Assembly (NCBI RefSeq): GCF_015910535.1
Contig: NZ_JACBJG010000005.1
Span: forward strand, 186,001 to 250,000
DNA length: 64,000 nt
Reading direction: 5' to 3'
Source: Saccharomonospora sp. NB11
GTDB lineage: Bacteria > Actinomycetota > Actinomycetes > Mycobacteriales > Pseudonocardiaceae
Below the pieces are notes generated by a model, which saw only the letters and a list, made by a program, of their open reading frames with translations, was not told where the DNA came from and did not search any database. Shown in pieces: positions 21,626 to 30,595 of the stretch; position 1 is the stretch's first letter; each line of letters begins with the position of its first letter. The position numbers were made by a program, and so were the translations under genes.

Positions 21626-23707
21626 TCAGTCGCGCGAACCGCCTCGTTCGGCCAGTTGCTTCAGCATGGCGTTGTAGGCCGCGAGGTCCGCGTCACCACT
21701 CGCGTCCTCCCTGCGGTCCTGGCGCTTCGCCTCCCGCTCGTCGCTGCGGGTCCACTGCACGAGCAACGCGATCATGACGATGAGGACGGGCAGCTCCCCG
21801 GACGCCCATGCGATGCCACCCCCGACCCGCTGGTCGGCCAGCAGACCGTCGACCCACGGCAGGTCCAGCGCCCGGTAGAAGCCCTCCCCGATCACCGTCT
21901 GCATGTTCATCAGGATCACGCCGAAGAACGCGTGGAACGGCACCGACGCCATCAACAGCCCGAGCTTGCCCAGCGGTGGCAACGCCCGAGGCGCCGGGTC
22001 GATCCCGATGATCGGCCAGAAGAACGTGTACCCCACGAGCAGGAAGTGCGCGTTCATGGCCACGTGCGCCCAGTGGTGCTGCAACGCGACGTCGAACAGC
22101 CCCGAGTAGTAGAGGACGTAGAACGACCCGACGAAGAGCACCAACGCCACGATCGGATTGGTGAGCGCTCTCGCGACGGGTGAGTGCACCAGCGCCAGGA
22201 TCCACTCGCGCGGCCCGGGCGGCCGGTTGCGGCCCGCCGGGGGCAACGCCCGCAGTGCCAGCGTCACGGGTCCGCCGAGCACCAGCAGGATCGGCACCAG
22301 CATGTTCAGCGTCATGTGCGTGATCATGTGGATGCTGAACATCGCCGGGGAGTACCGGCCGAGGCCCGACGACGTGGCGAGGAGCAGCACCGCGCAGCCG
22401 ACCAGCCACGCCACGGTTCGTCCCACCGGCCAGGAGTCGCCCCGGCGGCGTAGCCTCCGCACCCCCGCGAGATACACCGCGGCGAGCACGATCGCCGCCG
22501 TGCCGTAGATCAGGTCGAACCGCCACTCCGTCAGCACGCCCGACGCCGTGAGCGCGTGGTCGAGGTCGTAGCCGATGAGCAGCTCGGTCGTCGACGGCTG
22601 GGCCGCGATCTCGCGCGGCGGTGGTGTCCTCGACAGCGCGGTCGCCAACCCGAAGGTCACGAACATGACCAGCACCTCGACGGCCGCCAGCCGCACCAGC
22701 GTGCCGCCACCCGCGCCGTCGGCGAGTTCCCGGACGCTGCGCTTGCGGTGCTGGTGGCCGAACACGCCGAGCACCGCGAGGGCGACGACCTTGGCCAGCA
22801 CCACGAGTCCGTAGTCGGTGTCGAACAACTGGTCCGGAGCCACCCGCACCAGCGCGTTCACCACGCCGGAGACACCCAGCACGAGCCACGCCACGAGCGC
22901 GAGCGTGGAGAAGCGCGCGGCGGCAAGGGGCAGATGGTCACCGCGCCGCCGGGCGTGAGCGAGCAAGGCGATGAGCCCACCCACCCACAACGATGCGCCG
23001 ACCAGGTGGAACAACAGGCTGTTGGTGGCCACGTCGTGCGAGCCGCCGCTCGCGGAATGACCCGTCGCGGCGATCGGCAGCAAACCGCCGAGCGAGCCCG
23101 CGAAGAGCACCACGGTCCAGCCCCACGACAGCACGAGTCGGGCACCGAGCGCGAGCAGCAACGCCACACCCGCGGTGATCAGCCAGCCCTTCGGCTGCTC
23201 GATGGCCTCGACGTAGTTCAACAGCACGACGGGGTCGAACACCTCGGTGACCGGCTTGCCCGCACCGTCGGCCGCCGTGAAGAAGACCGAGGCGATCGCG
23301 AAGCCGAACCAGAACCAGGCCGCCGTGCCCGCCGTGCGCAGCGCCGCATAGCCGTCGACGTCGAGCATCCCGGACTTCTGCGGTGGGACGAGGAACGCCG
23401 CCAACAGCAGCGAACCGACACACACGGCCGCGGCGAGGTCGGCACCCACACGCACGACCATGATCCCGTATCGGGTCACGTCGCCGGGGTCGGTCAGACC
23501 GGCGACCCCGTAGCTGAGCCCCCCGGTGAGCACGACGATGGCGACCGCCACCACGACGGCGAGGAGGCTGCCCACCAGCAGGAGCGGCCCCATCGCGGCG
23601 CGGCGACGTCGCGGCCCCTCCGGGTTCGGAACGCTCGGGGTGTTCCCACCATGGCCCGCACGCTCGGACGTGTTGTCGGGTGCGTCGGGTTCGACTTCCG
23701 CGGACAC
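21626..23707 (-). CDS. CopD/CtaG fusion, copper and cytochrome oxidase assembly membrane protein
   Basis: About 693 residues, polytopic. The first half resembles CopD copper-resistance membrane proteins (TGHSASGGSHDVATNSLLFHLVGASLWVGG). The second half is a caa3-type CtaG domain (MFSIHMITHMTLNMLVPILLVLGGPVTLALR, HAHFLLVGYTFFWPIIG), rich in conserved His. The family is thought to supply copper to cytochrome oxidase (Rv0102 is a similar fusion). The start at GTG 23707 (MSAEVEPDAP) is favoured because upstream residues are unlike a protein N-terminus; no good ribosome site is seen, so a leaderless start is possible. Confidence 0.88.
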   Translation of the reverse strand: MSAEVEPDAPDNTSERAGHGGNTPSVPNPEGPRRRRAAMGPLLLVGSLLAVVVAVAIVVLTGGLSYGVAGLTDPGDVTRYGIMVVRVGADLAAAVCVGSLLLAAFLVPPQKSGMLDVDGYAALRTAGTAAWFWFGFAIASVFFTAADGAGKPVTEVFDPVVLLNYVEAIEQPKGWLITAGVALLLALGARLVLSWGWTVVLFAGSLGGLLPIAATGHSASGGSHDVATNSLLFHLVGASLWVGGLIALLAHARRRGDHLPLAAARFSTLALVAWLVLGVSGVVNALVRVAPDQLFDTDYGLVVLAKVVALAVLGVFGHQHRKRSVRELADGAGGGTLVRLAAVEVLVMFVTFGLATALSRTPPPREIAAQPSTTELLIGYDLDHALTASGVLTEWRFDLIYGTAAIVLAAVYLAGVRRLRRRGDSWPVGRTVAWLVGCAVLLLATSSGLGRYSPAMFSIHMITHMTLNMLVPILLVLGGPVTLALRALPPAGRNRPPGPREWILALVHSPVARALTNPIVALVLFVGSFYVLYYSGLFDVALQHHWAHVAMNAHFLLVGYTFFWPIIGIDPAPRALPPLGKLGLLMASVPFHAFFGVILMNMQTVIGEGFYRALDLPWVDGLLADQRVGGGIAWASGELPVLIVMIALLVQWTRSDEREAKRQDRREDASGDADLAAYNAMLKQLAERGGSRD

Positions 23708-23977
23708 GCCTACGAGGGTATGCGCAGCTCGGTCGGGGTCCGTCGGCGGTGGGCGGCGGATGTGGGACGGCTCGCCCGGACTGCTCCGATACCACCTTTC
23801 CGGATGCCCGTCCTCCCCCTTCGGCCGCTGGGGACAACTCTCACCCGTCCGTGGCACTCTCGGGCACTTGTCCACAGGCCGCGTCCTTCCCCCTCGCCGC
23901 CTCTCCCTTGAACGGCCACTCTGAGATCACACCGATCACGACCCGGCCCGAACCGGGACGACGACGAGGGGGATCTC

Positions 23978-24478
23978 ATGAAGCACACCGGCTCTGGCCG
24001 CCAGTCCGCCCACCACGACACCGCCGCGCCTGCCCGAACCTCCGGCCGCACGCGCGACCGCCGCCGCGCGCTCGCGGTGGTGCCGGGGCTGGCGCTCGCG
24101 GTGGTGCCGGGGCTGGCGCTCGCGATGCTGCCCGGCGTCGCCGCCGCGGAGCCGATGGCCGAGCCCAGCGGCACGGAGTCCGCCGTGCGCAGCGCTGCCG
24201 CGGACGTGTGCGAGACCGGAGAGTTCTGCCTGTGGCCGGAGGCCGACTACAGCGGAACCGTCGTACGGCTCGACCTGCGCAACACCAACCCGGACGAGTG
24301 CGCACCACTGCCCGACGGGATGTCGGCGAGGTCCTTCACCAACCGCATCGACCGTCACGTGACCGTCTATCAGGACGCGGCGTGTTCGACCGAAGGGGAT
24401 TTCAGCACCTATCCCGGCCCGGAGACGTTCGTCCCGCGAAGTCCCTACGTGGTGCGCGCGGTGCAGATCTGGAACTAG
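23978..24478 (+). CDS. Secreted peptidase-inhibitor family I36 protein
   Basis: 166 residues. A long twin-arginine-poor, basic N-region (RTRDRRRA) precedes a repeated hydrophobic signal core (ALAVVPGLALAVVPGLALAMLPG) and a likely cleavage after AAAE or APA-like residues. The mature part CETGEFCLWPEADYSGTVVRLD ... SFTNRIDRHVTVYQDAACS is the beta/gamma-crystallin-like I36 fold, known from Streptomyces metalloprotease inhibitors. The target is unknown. GAGGGGG lies just upstream of the ATG. Confidence 0.82.
   Translation: MKHTGSGRQSAHHDTAAPARTSGRTRDRRRALAVVPGLALAVVPGLALAMLPGVAAAEPMAEPSGTESAVRSAAADVCETGEFCLWPEADYSGTVVRLDLRNTNPDECAPLPDGMSARSFTNRIDRHVTVYQDAACSTEGDFSTYPGPETFVPRSPYVVRAVQIWN
24068..24115 (+). 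repeat. 24-bp tandem duplication inside a signal peptide
   Basis: The unit from 24068 to 24091 is repeated exactly at 24092-24115, followed by a partial third copy to about 24130. In frame it encodes ALAVVPGL repeated, lengthening the hydrophobic core of the I36 protein's signal. Confidence 0.9.
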
Positions 24479-25022
24479 CCACCCCGCTCGCCCTCCGGTC
24501 CGAGTCGCGACGTCACCACGGCTGGGGAACCCGTGTGCCGACGTCGCGCGCTCGGGGGCCGCGAACTCGCCCCGACGCGCGGCCCCGTTCCCGGGACGTC
24601 CGACCGCCACCTGACGTCACCGGGACACCCGCCCGGCCCGACGAGCCGCCGCCGCGCAGGGCGCCTCACGGCTTCGTCGGGCCGGGCTCGGGCGGCGAGT
24701 TGAGCGCGAGTGCACGAACTCGGGTGCGCGGGCTCGGGTGGGTCGGACTCAACGGACGGGTTGGCTCGTTCGGTGACGCGCTCATCGGCTCGGACCCGCG
24801 CCGCCGAGCGTCGCACTGAACCGCCAGTTTCAGTCACATAGCGGAACGGGTTCGTAACCCAGCGAGCGTTTCATCGGCGCGGGTCACGATTACGCTAACC
24901 GTGGGCGAAGATTCGGTCACCGGACCGGGTGAGGGGTGAAACGAATCTCCAGTGCCGAACGATCAACCGGGCAGTGGTGACTAAGCTGGGGTGACGTGCC
25001 GTGACCGCAGCGGTCGCCACAA
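24479..25022. other. Gene-free stretch between I36 gene and tRNA-Arg
   Basis: No credible coding sequence. It holds two hairpins downstream of the I36 gene (24555-24586, 9-bp perfect stem; 24632-24686, 13-bp stem) and then the upstream region of the tRNA. Open frames here lack codon structure or ribosome sites. Confidence 0.6.
24632..24686. terminator. Long GC-rich hairpin, possible terminator after the I36 gene
   Basis: CCCGGCCCGACGA (24632-24644) pairs perfectly with TCGTCGGGCCGGG (24674-24686) across a 29-nt loop. No U-tract, so terminator function is tentative. Confidence 0.5.
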
Positions 25023-25096
25023 GCCTCCGTAGCTCAGCTGGATAGAGCAAGAGCCTTCTAATCTCTAGGTCGCAGGTTCGAATCCTGCCGGGGGCG
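25023..25096 (+). tRNA. tRNA-Arg (anticodon TCT)
   Basis: The cloverleaf reads: acceptor GCCTCCG/CGGGGGC (one U-G pair), D stem GCTC/GAGC, anticodon arm AGAGC-CTTCTAA-TCTCT, T arm GCAGG-TTCGAAT-CCTGC, discriminator G. Anticodon TCT reads AGA/AGG codons. The pair closing the anticodon loop (31-39) is C-U, a mismatch. CCA is not encoded. Confidence 0.95.
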
Positions 25097-25547
25097 CAAC
25101 GCCGTGGGTCGACGTCGACCTCGAACAGCGAAGCTGCCGCTTGACGCGGCGTGGAGTGCACAACCGTCCATAAGAGATCACGTACGGGACCGTCTTCGTG
25201 GCCACGTCGGCACTTCGGCTGGGCCATACCGACGACTCCAGAGCACCGGACTCGACTCCGGATGACTTCCTTGTGTGCCCTATCACGCACTTGCTGCCAC
25301 GCTCATGGGTGATTCTCTTCGCAGAGATTCTGCTCTGACTCGGCCACCCGATGAGTTTCCGGAAGGAGAGCCCGACTCCTCGAACGAGGTGATCCCCTGC
25401 ACGCCGAGAACGCGCCGGAAGATCCATTGGAGAGCGGAATCGAATTGCCCGAAGACGGTGGGGAGCGGCGGGGCGACGATTCGGAGAACGACCGAGCTAC
25501 GTCGTCACCTGACTCGGATCGCTCCGCCGCATCCCGGAGTCTCCGTG
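25097..25547. other. Gene-free stretch downstream of tRNA-Arg
   Basis: About 450 bases with visibly lower GC than the surroundings and no convincing gene. I looked for a repeated tRNA 3' end (an integration scar) and did not see one. The AGCS gene ends at its right edge. Confidence 0.5.
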
Positions 25548-27104
25548 TCAGTCCACCGGCTCGACCTCCGCGCGGTCGCTGGTACGGCGGGCGGCCACCG
25601 CGCTGGTGAAGGACGCGAGCTCTCGCTTCACCACCGGGGCAAGCAGGTAGAGGCCGATGATGTTGATGAACGCGAGCACGAACATCATCGCGTCCATGAA
25701 GCTCACCACCGCGTCGAGCGTCATCACCGCGCCCAGCACCACGAAGAAGCAGACGACGACCTTGAACACGATGTCACGCACCCGGCCGCGACCGAACAGG
25801 TACTGCCACGCCTTCTGGCCGTAGTAGGCCCAGCTCAGCACCGTGGAGAACGCGAAGAGCGTCACCGCGACCGCGAGCACGAACGGGAACCACGGCAGCA
25901 CCGTCGCGAACGCGTCGGAGGTCAGCACGACACCCTCGGGCGCGGCCGCTCCCGACGACACCGCCTCGCGTGCGCTCTCCCAGCTCGGCGTGCTCGCGAT
26001 GACGATGGTCAGTGCGGTCATGGTGCAGATGACGACGGTGTCGATGAACGGTTCGAGCAGCGCCACGAGCCCTTCGGTGGCGGGATGGCGCGTCTTCACG
26101 GCGGAGTGGGCGATCGAGGCCGAGCCGATGCCCGCCTCGTTGGAGAACAGCGCGCGCTGGAAACCGACGATCAACGCCCCGATCACACCACCGGCCACGC
26201 CCTCGGGCGCGAACGCGCCGGAGAAGATCTCGCCGATCGCAGCGGGAATGTGCGTGACGTTGACGGCCAGGACGGTAAGACATCCGGCCACGTAGACGAC
26301 GGCCATGAACGGCACGAGCCGGGCGGTCACCGTCGAGATCGACTTGATGCCACCCATGATCACCAGTGCGACCAGGCCCGCCATGCCGCCACCGACGACC
26401 AGCGCCGCGCCGCCGCCACCGAGCAGTCCGTCCTCGCCACCCGTCACCGACTGCAACTGGGCGAAGGTCTGATTGGCCTGGAACATGTTGCCGCCCGCGA
26501 TGCCGAACAGCAGGATGAGCACGGCCGCGGCGACGGCCAGCACCTTGCCGGGGAGCACACCACGTCGGCCGAAACGGTCGACCAGACCACGGCGCAGGTA
26601 GTGCATCGGACCACCGGAGACGGTCCCGTCCTCGTGCACCTCCCGGTACTTCACCCCGAGCGTGCACTCGACGAACTTCGTCGCCATGCCGAGGAAGCCG
26701 CAGAGAATCATCCAGAACGTCGCGCCGGGCCCACCGATCGTCACCGCGACCGCGACACCCGCGATGTTCCCGAGCCCCACCGTCCCGGACAAGGCGGCCG
26801 TGAGCGCCCGGAAATGACTCACCTCGCCCGGATCACGGCTGTCGGTGTGGTCACCCCGCACGACCTCGAACGCCAATCGCAGCCGGCGAATCTGGACGAA
26901 GCGGAAGTACAGGGTGAAGACCACCGCGGCGACCACCAGCCACAGGACGATCCAGGGCAACTCGGCGCCGAACACCGGGATCGTGGCGAACACGATGCTG
27001 TTCGCGACCTCCGATATCGGCCCGAACACGTCGTTGATCGCGGCTTCGACACCGGCCGTGCCCGTTTCCTCGGCGGCAAGAAAGCCCATTCCGCGTGGTG
27101 ACAT
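25548..27104 (-). CDS. AGCS-family alanine/glycine:cation symporter
   Basis: About 518 residues, polytopic inner-membrane Na+- or H+-coupled transporter for alanine or glycine. Family marks include FRALTAALSGTVGLGNIAGVAVA, GPGATFWMILCGFLGMATKF, and FSNEAGIGSASIAHSAVKT. About ten hydrophobic helices are visible. ATG 27104 (MSPRGMGFLAAEE) is chosen over the far upstream in-frame ATG at 27239; ATG 27089 is a further option. It is divergent from the sugar-uptake operon, separated by about 350 bases. Confidence 0.9.
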   Translation of the reverse strand: MSPRGMGFLAAEETGTAGVEAAINDVFGPISEVANSIVFATIPVFGAELPWIVLWLVVAAVVFTLYFRFVQIRRLRLAFEVVRGDHTDSRDPGEVSHFRALTAALSGTVGLGNIAGVAVAVTIGGPGATFWMILCGFLGMATKFVECTLGVKYREVHEDGTVSGGPMHYLRRGLVDRFGRRGVLPGKVLAVAAAVLILLFGIAGGNMFQANQTFAQLQSVTGGEDGLLGGGGAALVVGGGMAGLVALVIMGGIKSISTVTARLVPFMAVVYVAGCLTVLAVNVTHIPAAIGEIFSGAFAPEGVAGGVIGALIVGFQRALFSNEAGIGSASIAHSAVKTRHPATEGLVALLEPFIDTVVICTMTALTIVIASTPSWESAREAVSSGAAAPEGVVLTSDAFATVLPWFPFVLAVAVTLFAFSTVLSWAYYGQKAWQYLFGRGRVRDIVFKVVVCFFVVLGAVMTLDAVVSFMDAMMFVLAFINIIGLYLLAPVVKRELASFTSAVAARRTSDRAEVEPVD

Positions 27105-27359
27105 GCCGCCCGATCGAAGCACACATCCGAGCTCGGCACAGCCCCCTGTCTCGATGCGGGGCCGGCCGAGATGCCACCTGCTCGACCGGCGACGGCGACG
27201 GCTCGACAACCGTGTTGTGTGGCACAGCCGTTGTGTCACAAGGGAATTGGTAAGCGGAACGACACTCGGTCCGGCGTCCCCGCACCCGGTTCGAGCATGT
27301 CGACAAGTCCCCTTCTTTCGTCGGCGTCACGGCCACGGGAACCGACCCGCCTCCAGCGA

Positions 27360-27408
27360 CTTGCAGCATGAGTCCTGAAAGTTACAGAAAGATTCTTGCT
27401 GCTTGCAG
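27360..27408 (+). promoter_or_regulatory. CTTGCAG direct repeats, probable sugar-regulator site and promoter
   Basis: CTTGCAG occurs at 27360-27366 and 27402-27408, with a variant CTTGCTG at 27395-27401 immediately before the last copy. CTTGCAG/CTGCAAG direct repeats are known near maltose and amylase promoters of Streptomyces. A possible promoter is TTGCTG (27396-27401), 16-nt spacer, TTACCT (27418-27423). The LacI protein encoded at the end of the operon is the likely binder (inference). Confidence 0.5.
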
Positions 27409-27455
27409 AAACCGCGGTTACCTTCATGCGCACCCCGTTCTCAGCGAGGAGAGCC

Positions 27456-28751
27456 ATGACACGCAGCAGAGTGCTGGCGCTCGCCGCGGTGACCGCCCTG
27501 ACGGTGACCGCGTGCGGCGAGTCCGCCAACGACCAGAGCAACGCCGCGGAGCAGGCGGCCAACGACCCGCAGTCCGTGACGGGCACCGTCACCTTCTGGG
27601 ACACCTCCGACGCCACCACCGAGGCGCCCGCCTACAAGGAGCTGGCCGAGAAGTTCGAGGAGGAGTACCCGAACATCGAGGTCGACTACGTCTCGGTGCC
27701 CTTCGACGGCGCTGACGACAAATTCAAGACCGCCGCGCAGAATGGTGACGGCGCGCCGGACGTCATGCGCTCCGACGTCGGCTGGACGGCGACGTTCGCC
27801 GCGCTGGGCTACCTCCAGCCGCTCGACGGCACGCCCGCACTCGACGGCGCCGACGACTACCTGCCGGTGCCGATGGAGAGCAACGTCTACGAGGGCAAGA
27901 CCTACGGCATCCCGCAGGTCACCGACACCCTCGCGCTGCTCTACAACAAGGAGCACTTCGCCAAGGCCGGCATCGACGAGCCGCCCGCCACGTGGGACGA
28001 GCTGCGCGAGGCCGCCGAGCTGTTGGAGAAGAAGGTGCCCGGCACGACGGGCATCTTCCTCAACGCCGACTCCTACTACCTGCTGCCCTTCGTCTACGGC
28101 GAGGGCGGCGACTACGTCGACGTCGAGGGTGAACGCATCACCATCGACAGCCCCGAGGTGAAGGCCGCGATCGAGACCGTCGAGGACCTCACCGCGGACG
28201 GCGTCGGCACCACCGACACGAGCGCGAACAAGTACACCAACATGCAGGACGGGTTCAAGAAGGGCTCCGTCAGCATGATCATCAACGGGCCGTGGTCGGT
28301 GTCCGACGCGCTGTCCGGGGAGGCCTTCGAGGACGCCGACAACCTCGGCATCGCGCCGGTTCCGGCCGGCCCGAAGGGCCATGGCGGTCCGGTGGGCGGC
28401 CACAACTACACGATCTACGCCGGGTCGCCCGACCTCGCGGCCTCGTACTTGTTCGTGGAGTTCATGAACCGACCCGAGAACCAGGCGTTCGTGGCGAGCC
28501 GGAACACCACGCTGCCCACCCGGGCGTCCGTGTACGAGGAGCCCGAGGTCGCGGAGAACGAGATCCTCGCCGCGTTCCAGGAACCGATCGAGCTGGCCAA
28601 GCCGCGGCCGGCCGCACCGGGCGCGGGCACGCTGTACGACCTGTTCAGCCCGTTCTACGAGCAGATTCTCGGCGGCCAGGCCACCGTCGACGAAGGACTC
28701 GCGCAGGCGCAGCGCAAGGCCAAGGGCGCGGTGCCGGGCTTCGAGTCATGA
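27456..28751 (+). CDS. Sugar ABC transporter substrate-binding lipoprotein (MalE-like)
   Basis: 431 residues. The signal MTRSRVLALAAVTALTVTAC ends in a lipobox Cys, so the mature protein is lipid-anchored outside. The fold is family 1 extracellular binding protein (GTVTFWDTSDATTEAPAYKEL, YGIPQVTDTLALLYNKEHF, SVSMIINGPWSV). AGGAGAG precedes the ATG. Its stop overlaps the permease start (ATGA). The alpha-glucosidase in the same operon indicates alpha-glucoside or malto-oligosaccharide cargo. No ATPase gene is present; the partner is probably a shared MsiK-type ATPase elsewhere (inference). Confidence 0.92.
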   Translation: MTRSRVLALAAVTALTVTACGESANDQSNAAEQAANDPQSVTGTVTFWDTSDATTEAPAYKELAEKFEEEYPNIEVDYVSVPFDGADDKFKTAAQNGDGAPDVMRSDVGWTATFAALGYLQPLDGTPALDGADDYLPVPMESNVYEGKTYGIPQVTDTLALLYNKEHFAKAGIDEPPATWDELREAAELLEKKVPGTTGIFLNADSYYLLPFVYGEGGDYVDVEGERITIDSPEVKAAIETVEDLTADGVGTTDTSANKYTNMQDGFKKGSVSMIINGPWSVSDALSGEAFEDADNLGIAPVPAGPKGHGGPVGGHNYTIYAGSPDLAASYLFVEFMNRPENQAFVASRNTTLPTRASVYEEPEVAENEILAAFQEPIELAKPRPAAPGAGTLYDLFSPFYEQILGGQATVDEGLAQAQRKAKGAVPGFES

Positions 28752-29740
28752 CGACGACGGCCGTTCGTCCCCCCGCCGGGGCGGCACCCACGCCGGTGCC
28801 GCCCCGCGGGCGGTTGCGCGATTCCGCGAGCAGGCATTGGTACGCGTGGGCGATGGTGGCCCCGGTCGTGGTGGTCCTGGCGGTGCTCGTCTTCTACCCG
28901 TTGGTGCAGGGCGTCTACCTGTCCCTGACCGACGCGAACGAGATGAACAGCGCGCGCACGATCGGCGTCAACGAGATCGAGGCCACGTACGAGTTCGTCG
29001 GGTTGGCCAACTACATCGACGTGCTCTCCGGCGCCGAAGGGGCGTTCTACTCGCGCTTCGCCTGGACGCTGGTGTGGACGGTCACGTGCGTGGTGCTGCA
29101 CTACTCGCTCGGTCTCGGGTTGGCCCTACTGCTGAACCGGGCGCTGAAGGGCCGGTCGGTGTATCGGATGCTGCTGATCCTGCCGTGGGCGGTGCCCCCG
29201 TTCGTGGCGGCGTTCGCGTGGCGACTCATCCTCAACACCGAGGGCGGGGTGCTCAACTCGGTGTTGAACGCGCTGGGTTTCGCGAGCGTGGACTGGCTCG
29301 GCGACCCGACGGCCGCCAAGGTCGCGGTCATCCTCGTCAACGTCTGGCTGGGCGTGCCGTTCATGATGGTGGCGCTGCTCGGCGGGCTGCAGACGGTGCC
29401 GAAGGACCTGTACGAGGCGGCCGAAGTGGACGGTGCGACACCGTGGCAGCGGTTCCGTGCCGTGACGCTGCCGGGCCTGCGACCCGTGTCCGGGACGGTG
29501 ATCCTGCTCGGCACGATCTGGACGTTCAACCAGTTCGCCGTCATCGCGATGCTCACGGGTGGCGGACCGGGCGGTGCGACGAACATCCTGGTCACCGAGG
29601 CTTACGAACGCGCGTTCCAAGGAGTTCGCGACTACGCGGGTGCGGCGACGTACGGCGCGCTGATCGCGTCGATGCTCGTGGTGTTCGCGTTCTTCTACCG
29701 CCGCTGGCTCGACCGGCAGTCGAGTGAGGTGCTGTCATGA
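28748..29740 (+). CDS. Sugar ABC transporter permease (MalF-like)
   Basis: 330 residues with six predicted membrane helices and the permease EAA loop EAAEVDGATPWQRFRAVTLPGL, which docks the ATPase. The N-terminal 30 residues are Pro/Thr-rich and cytosolic. ATGA overlaps join it to both neighbours. It pairs with the next gene to form the translocation pore for the sugar captured by the lipoprotein. Confidence 0.92.
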   Translation: MTTTAVRPPAGAAPTPVPPRGRLRDSASRHWYAWAMVAPVVVVLAVLVFYPLVQGVYLSLTDANEMNSARTIGVNEIEATYEFVGLANYIDVLSGAEGAFYSRFAWTLVWTVTCVVLHYSLGLGLALLLNRALKGRSVYRMLLILPWAVPPFVAAFAWRLILNTEGGVLNSVLNALGFASVDWLGDPTAAKVAVILVNVWLGVPFMMVALLGGLQTVPKDLYEAAEVDGATPWQRFRAVTLPGLRPVSGTVILLGTIWTFNQFAVIAMLTGGGPGGATNILVTEAYERAFQGVRDYAGAATYGALIASMLVVFAFFYRRWLDRQSSEVLS

Positions 29741-30585
29741 CCGAGAAGGTGCGCCGCAGGGACCAGCGCAGCCTGCTGTCGTCGACGGCCCTGCACACGA
29801 CGCTGGTACTCGCGAGTGTCGTCGCGGTGTTCCCGGTGGCGTGGGTGGTGTTGACATCGCTCAAGACCGACCGCGGCACCTGGACGCGGCCCGACGAGCT
29901 CGGGAAGCTCGGTCTGGACAACTACGTCCAGGTGTTCGGGCAGACGCAGTTCCTCACGTGGTTCGCGAATTCGTTGATCGTGGCGTCGGCGACCACCGTG
30001 TTCGCAGTGCTCATCGCGGCCACGGCCGGGTACGCGGCCTCCCGCATGCGGTTCCCGGGCAAACGTCCGCTGATGTGGTCGTTCCTCGTCACGCAGATGT
30101 TCCCGGCCGCCGTGTTGATCGTGCCGCTGTACAACGTGCTGTCGGAGCTGGGGCTGCTCGACTCCTACGGTGGTCTCGTCCTCGCGTCGTCCACGGTGGC
30201 CGTGCCGTACTGCGCGTGGATGCTCAAGGGCTACTTCGACACGATCCCCGTGTCGATCGACGAAGCCGGCCGGGTCGACGGGCTCAGCCCGTTCGGCACG
30301 TTCTGGCGGCTCATCGTGCCCTTGGCCAAGCCGGGGATCGCGGTGACGGTGTTCTACTCCTTCATCACCGCGTGGGGCGAGGTGGCCTTCGCGGGAGTCT
30401 TCATGCAGAGCGAGGCGCACTACACGCTCCCGGTGGGGATGGCGACGTTCGTCAGCGACTTCAAGGCCGAGTGGGGGCTGCTCACGGCCGGCTCCGTCGT
30501 GGTCCTGGTGCCGTCGGCCATCGTGTTCTTCCTCGTCCAACGTCATCTGGTCGCCGGACTCACGGCGGGCGGCGTCAAGAGCTGA
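29737..30585 (+). CDS. Sugar ABC transporter permease (MalG-like)
   Basis: 282 residues, six predicted helices, EAA loop DEAGRVDGLSPFGTFWRLIV. Second half of the membrane pore; start codon overlaps the MalF-like stop by 4 bp. The glucosidase gene follows after 10 nt. Confidence 0.92.
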   Translation: MTEKVRRRDQRSLLSSTALHTTLVLASVVAVFPVAWVVLTSLKTDRGTWTRPDELGKLGLDNYVQVFGQTQFLTWFANSLIVASATTVFAVLIAATAGYAASRMRFPGKRPLMWSFLVTQMFPAAVLIVPLYNVLSELGLLDSYGGLVLASSTVAVPYCAWMLKGYFDTIPVSIDEAGRVDGLSPFGTFWRLIVPLAKPGIAVTVFYSFITAWGEVAFAGVFMQSEAHYTLPVGMATFVSDFKAEWGLLTAGSVVVLVPSAIVFFLVQRHLVAGLTAGGVKS

Positions 30586-30595
30586 AAGGAACTTC

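Noticed and set aside
21626-23875. Extension of the CopD/CtaG protein to 23875
   Set aside because: The extra 56 residues are Pro/Arg-rich with no ribosome site and would leave the normal start (MSAEVEPDAP) internal.
24895-25427. Minus-strand open frames over tRNA-Arg giving RIRTCDLEIRRLL- and PPAGFEPAT-type peptides
   Set aside because: These are the well-known spurious translations of tRNA-Arg DNA and its flanks; they are not protein genes.
25023-25547. Possible mobile-element integration scar downstream of tRNA-Arg
   Set aside because: The stretch is lower in GC, but no repeated tRNA 3' end, integrase or recombination site is seen.
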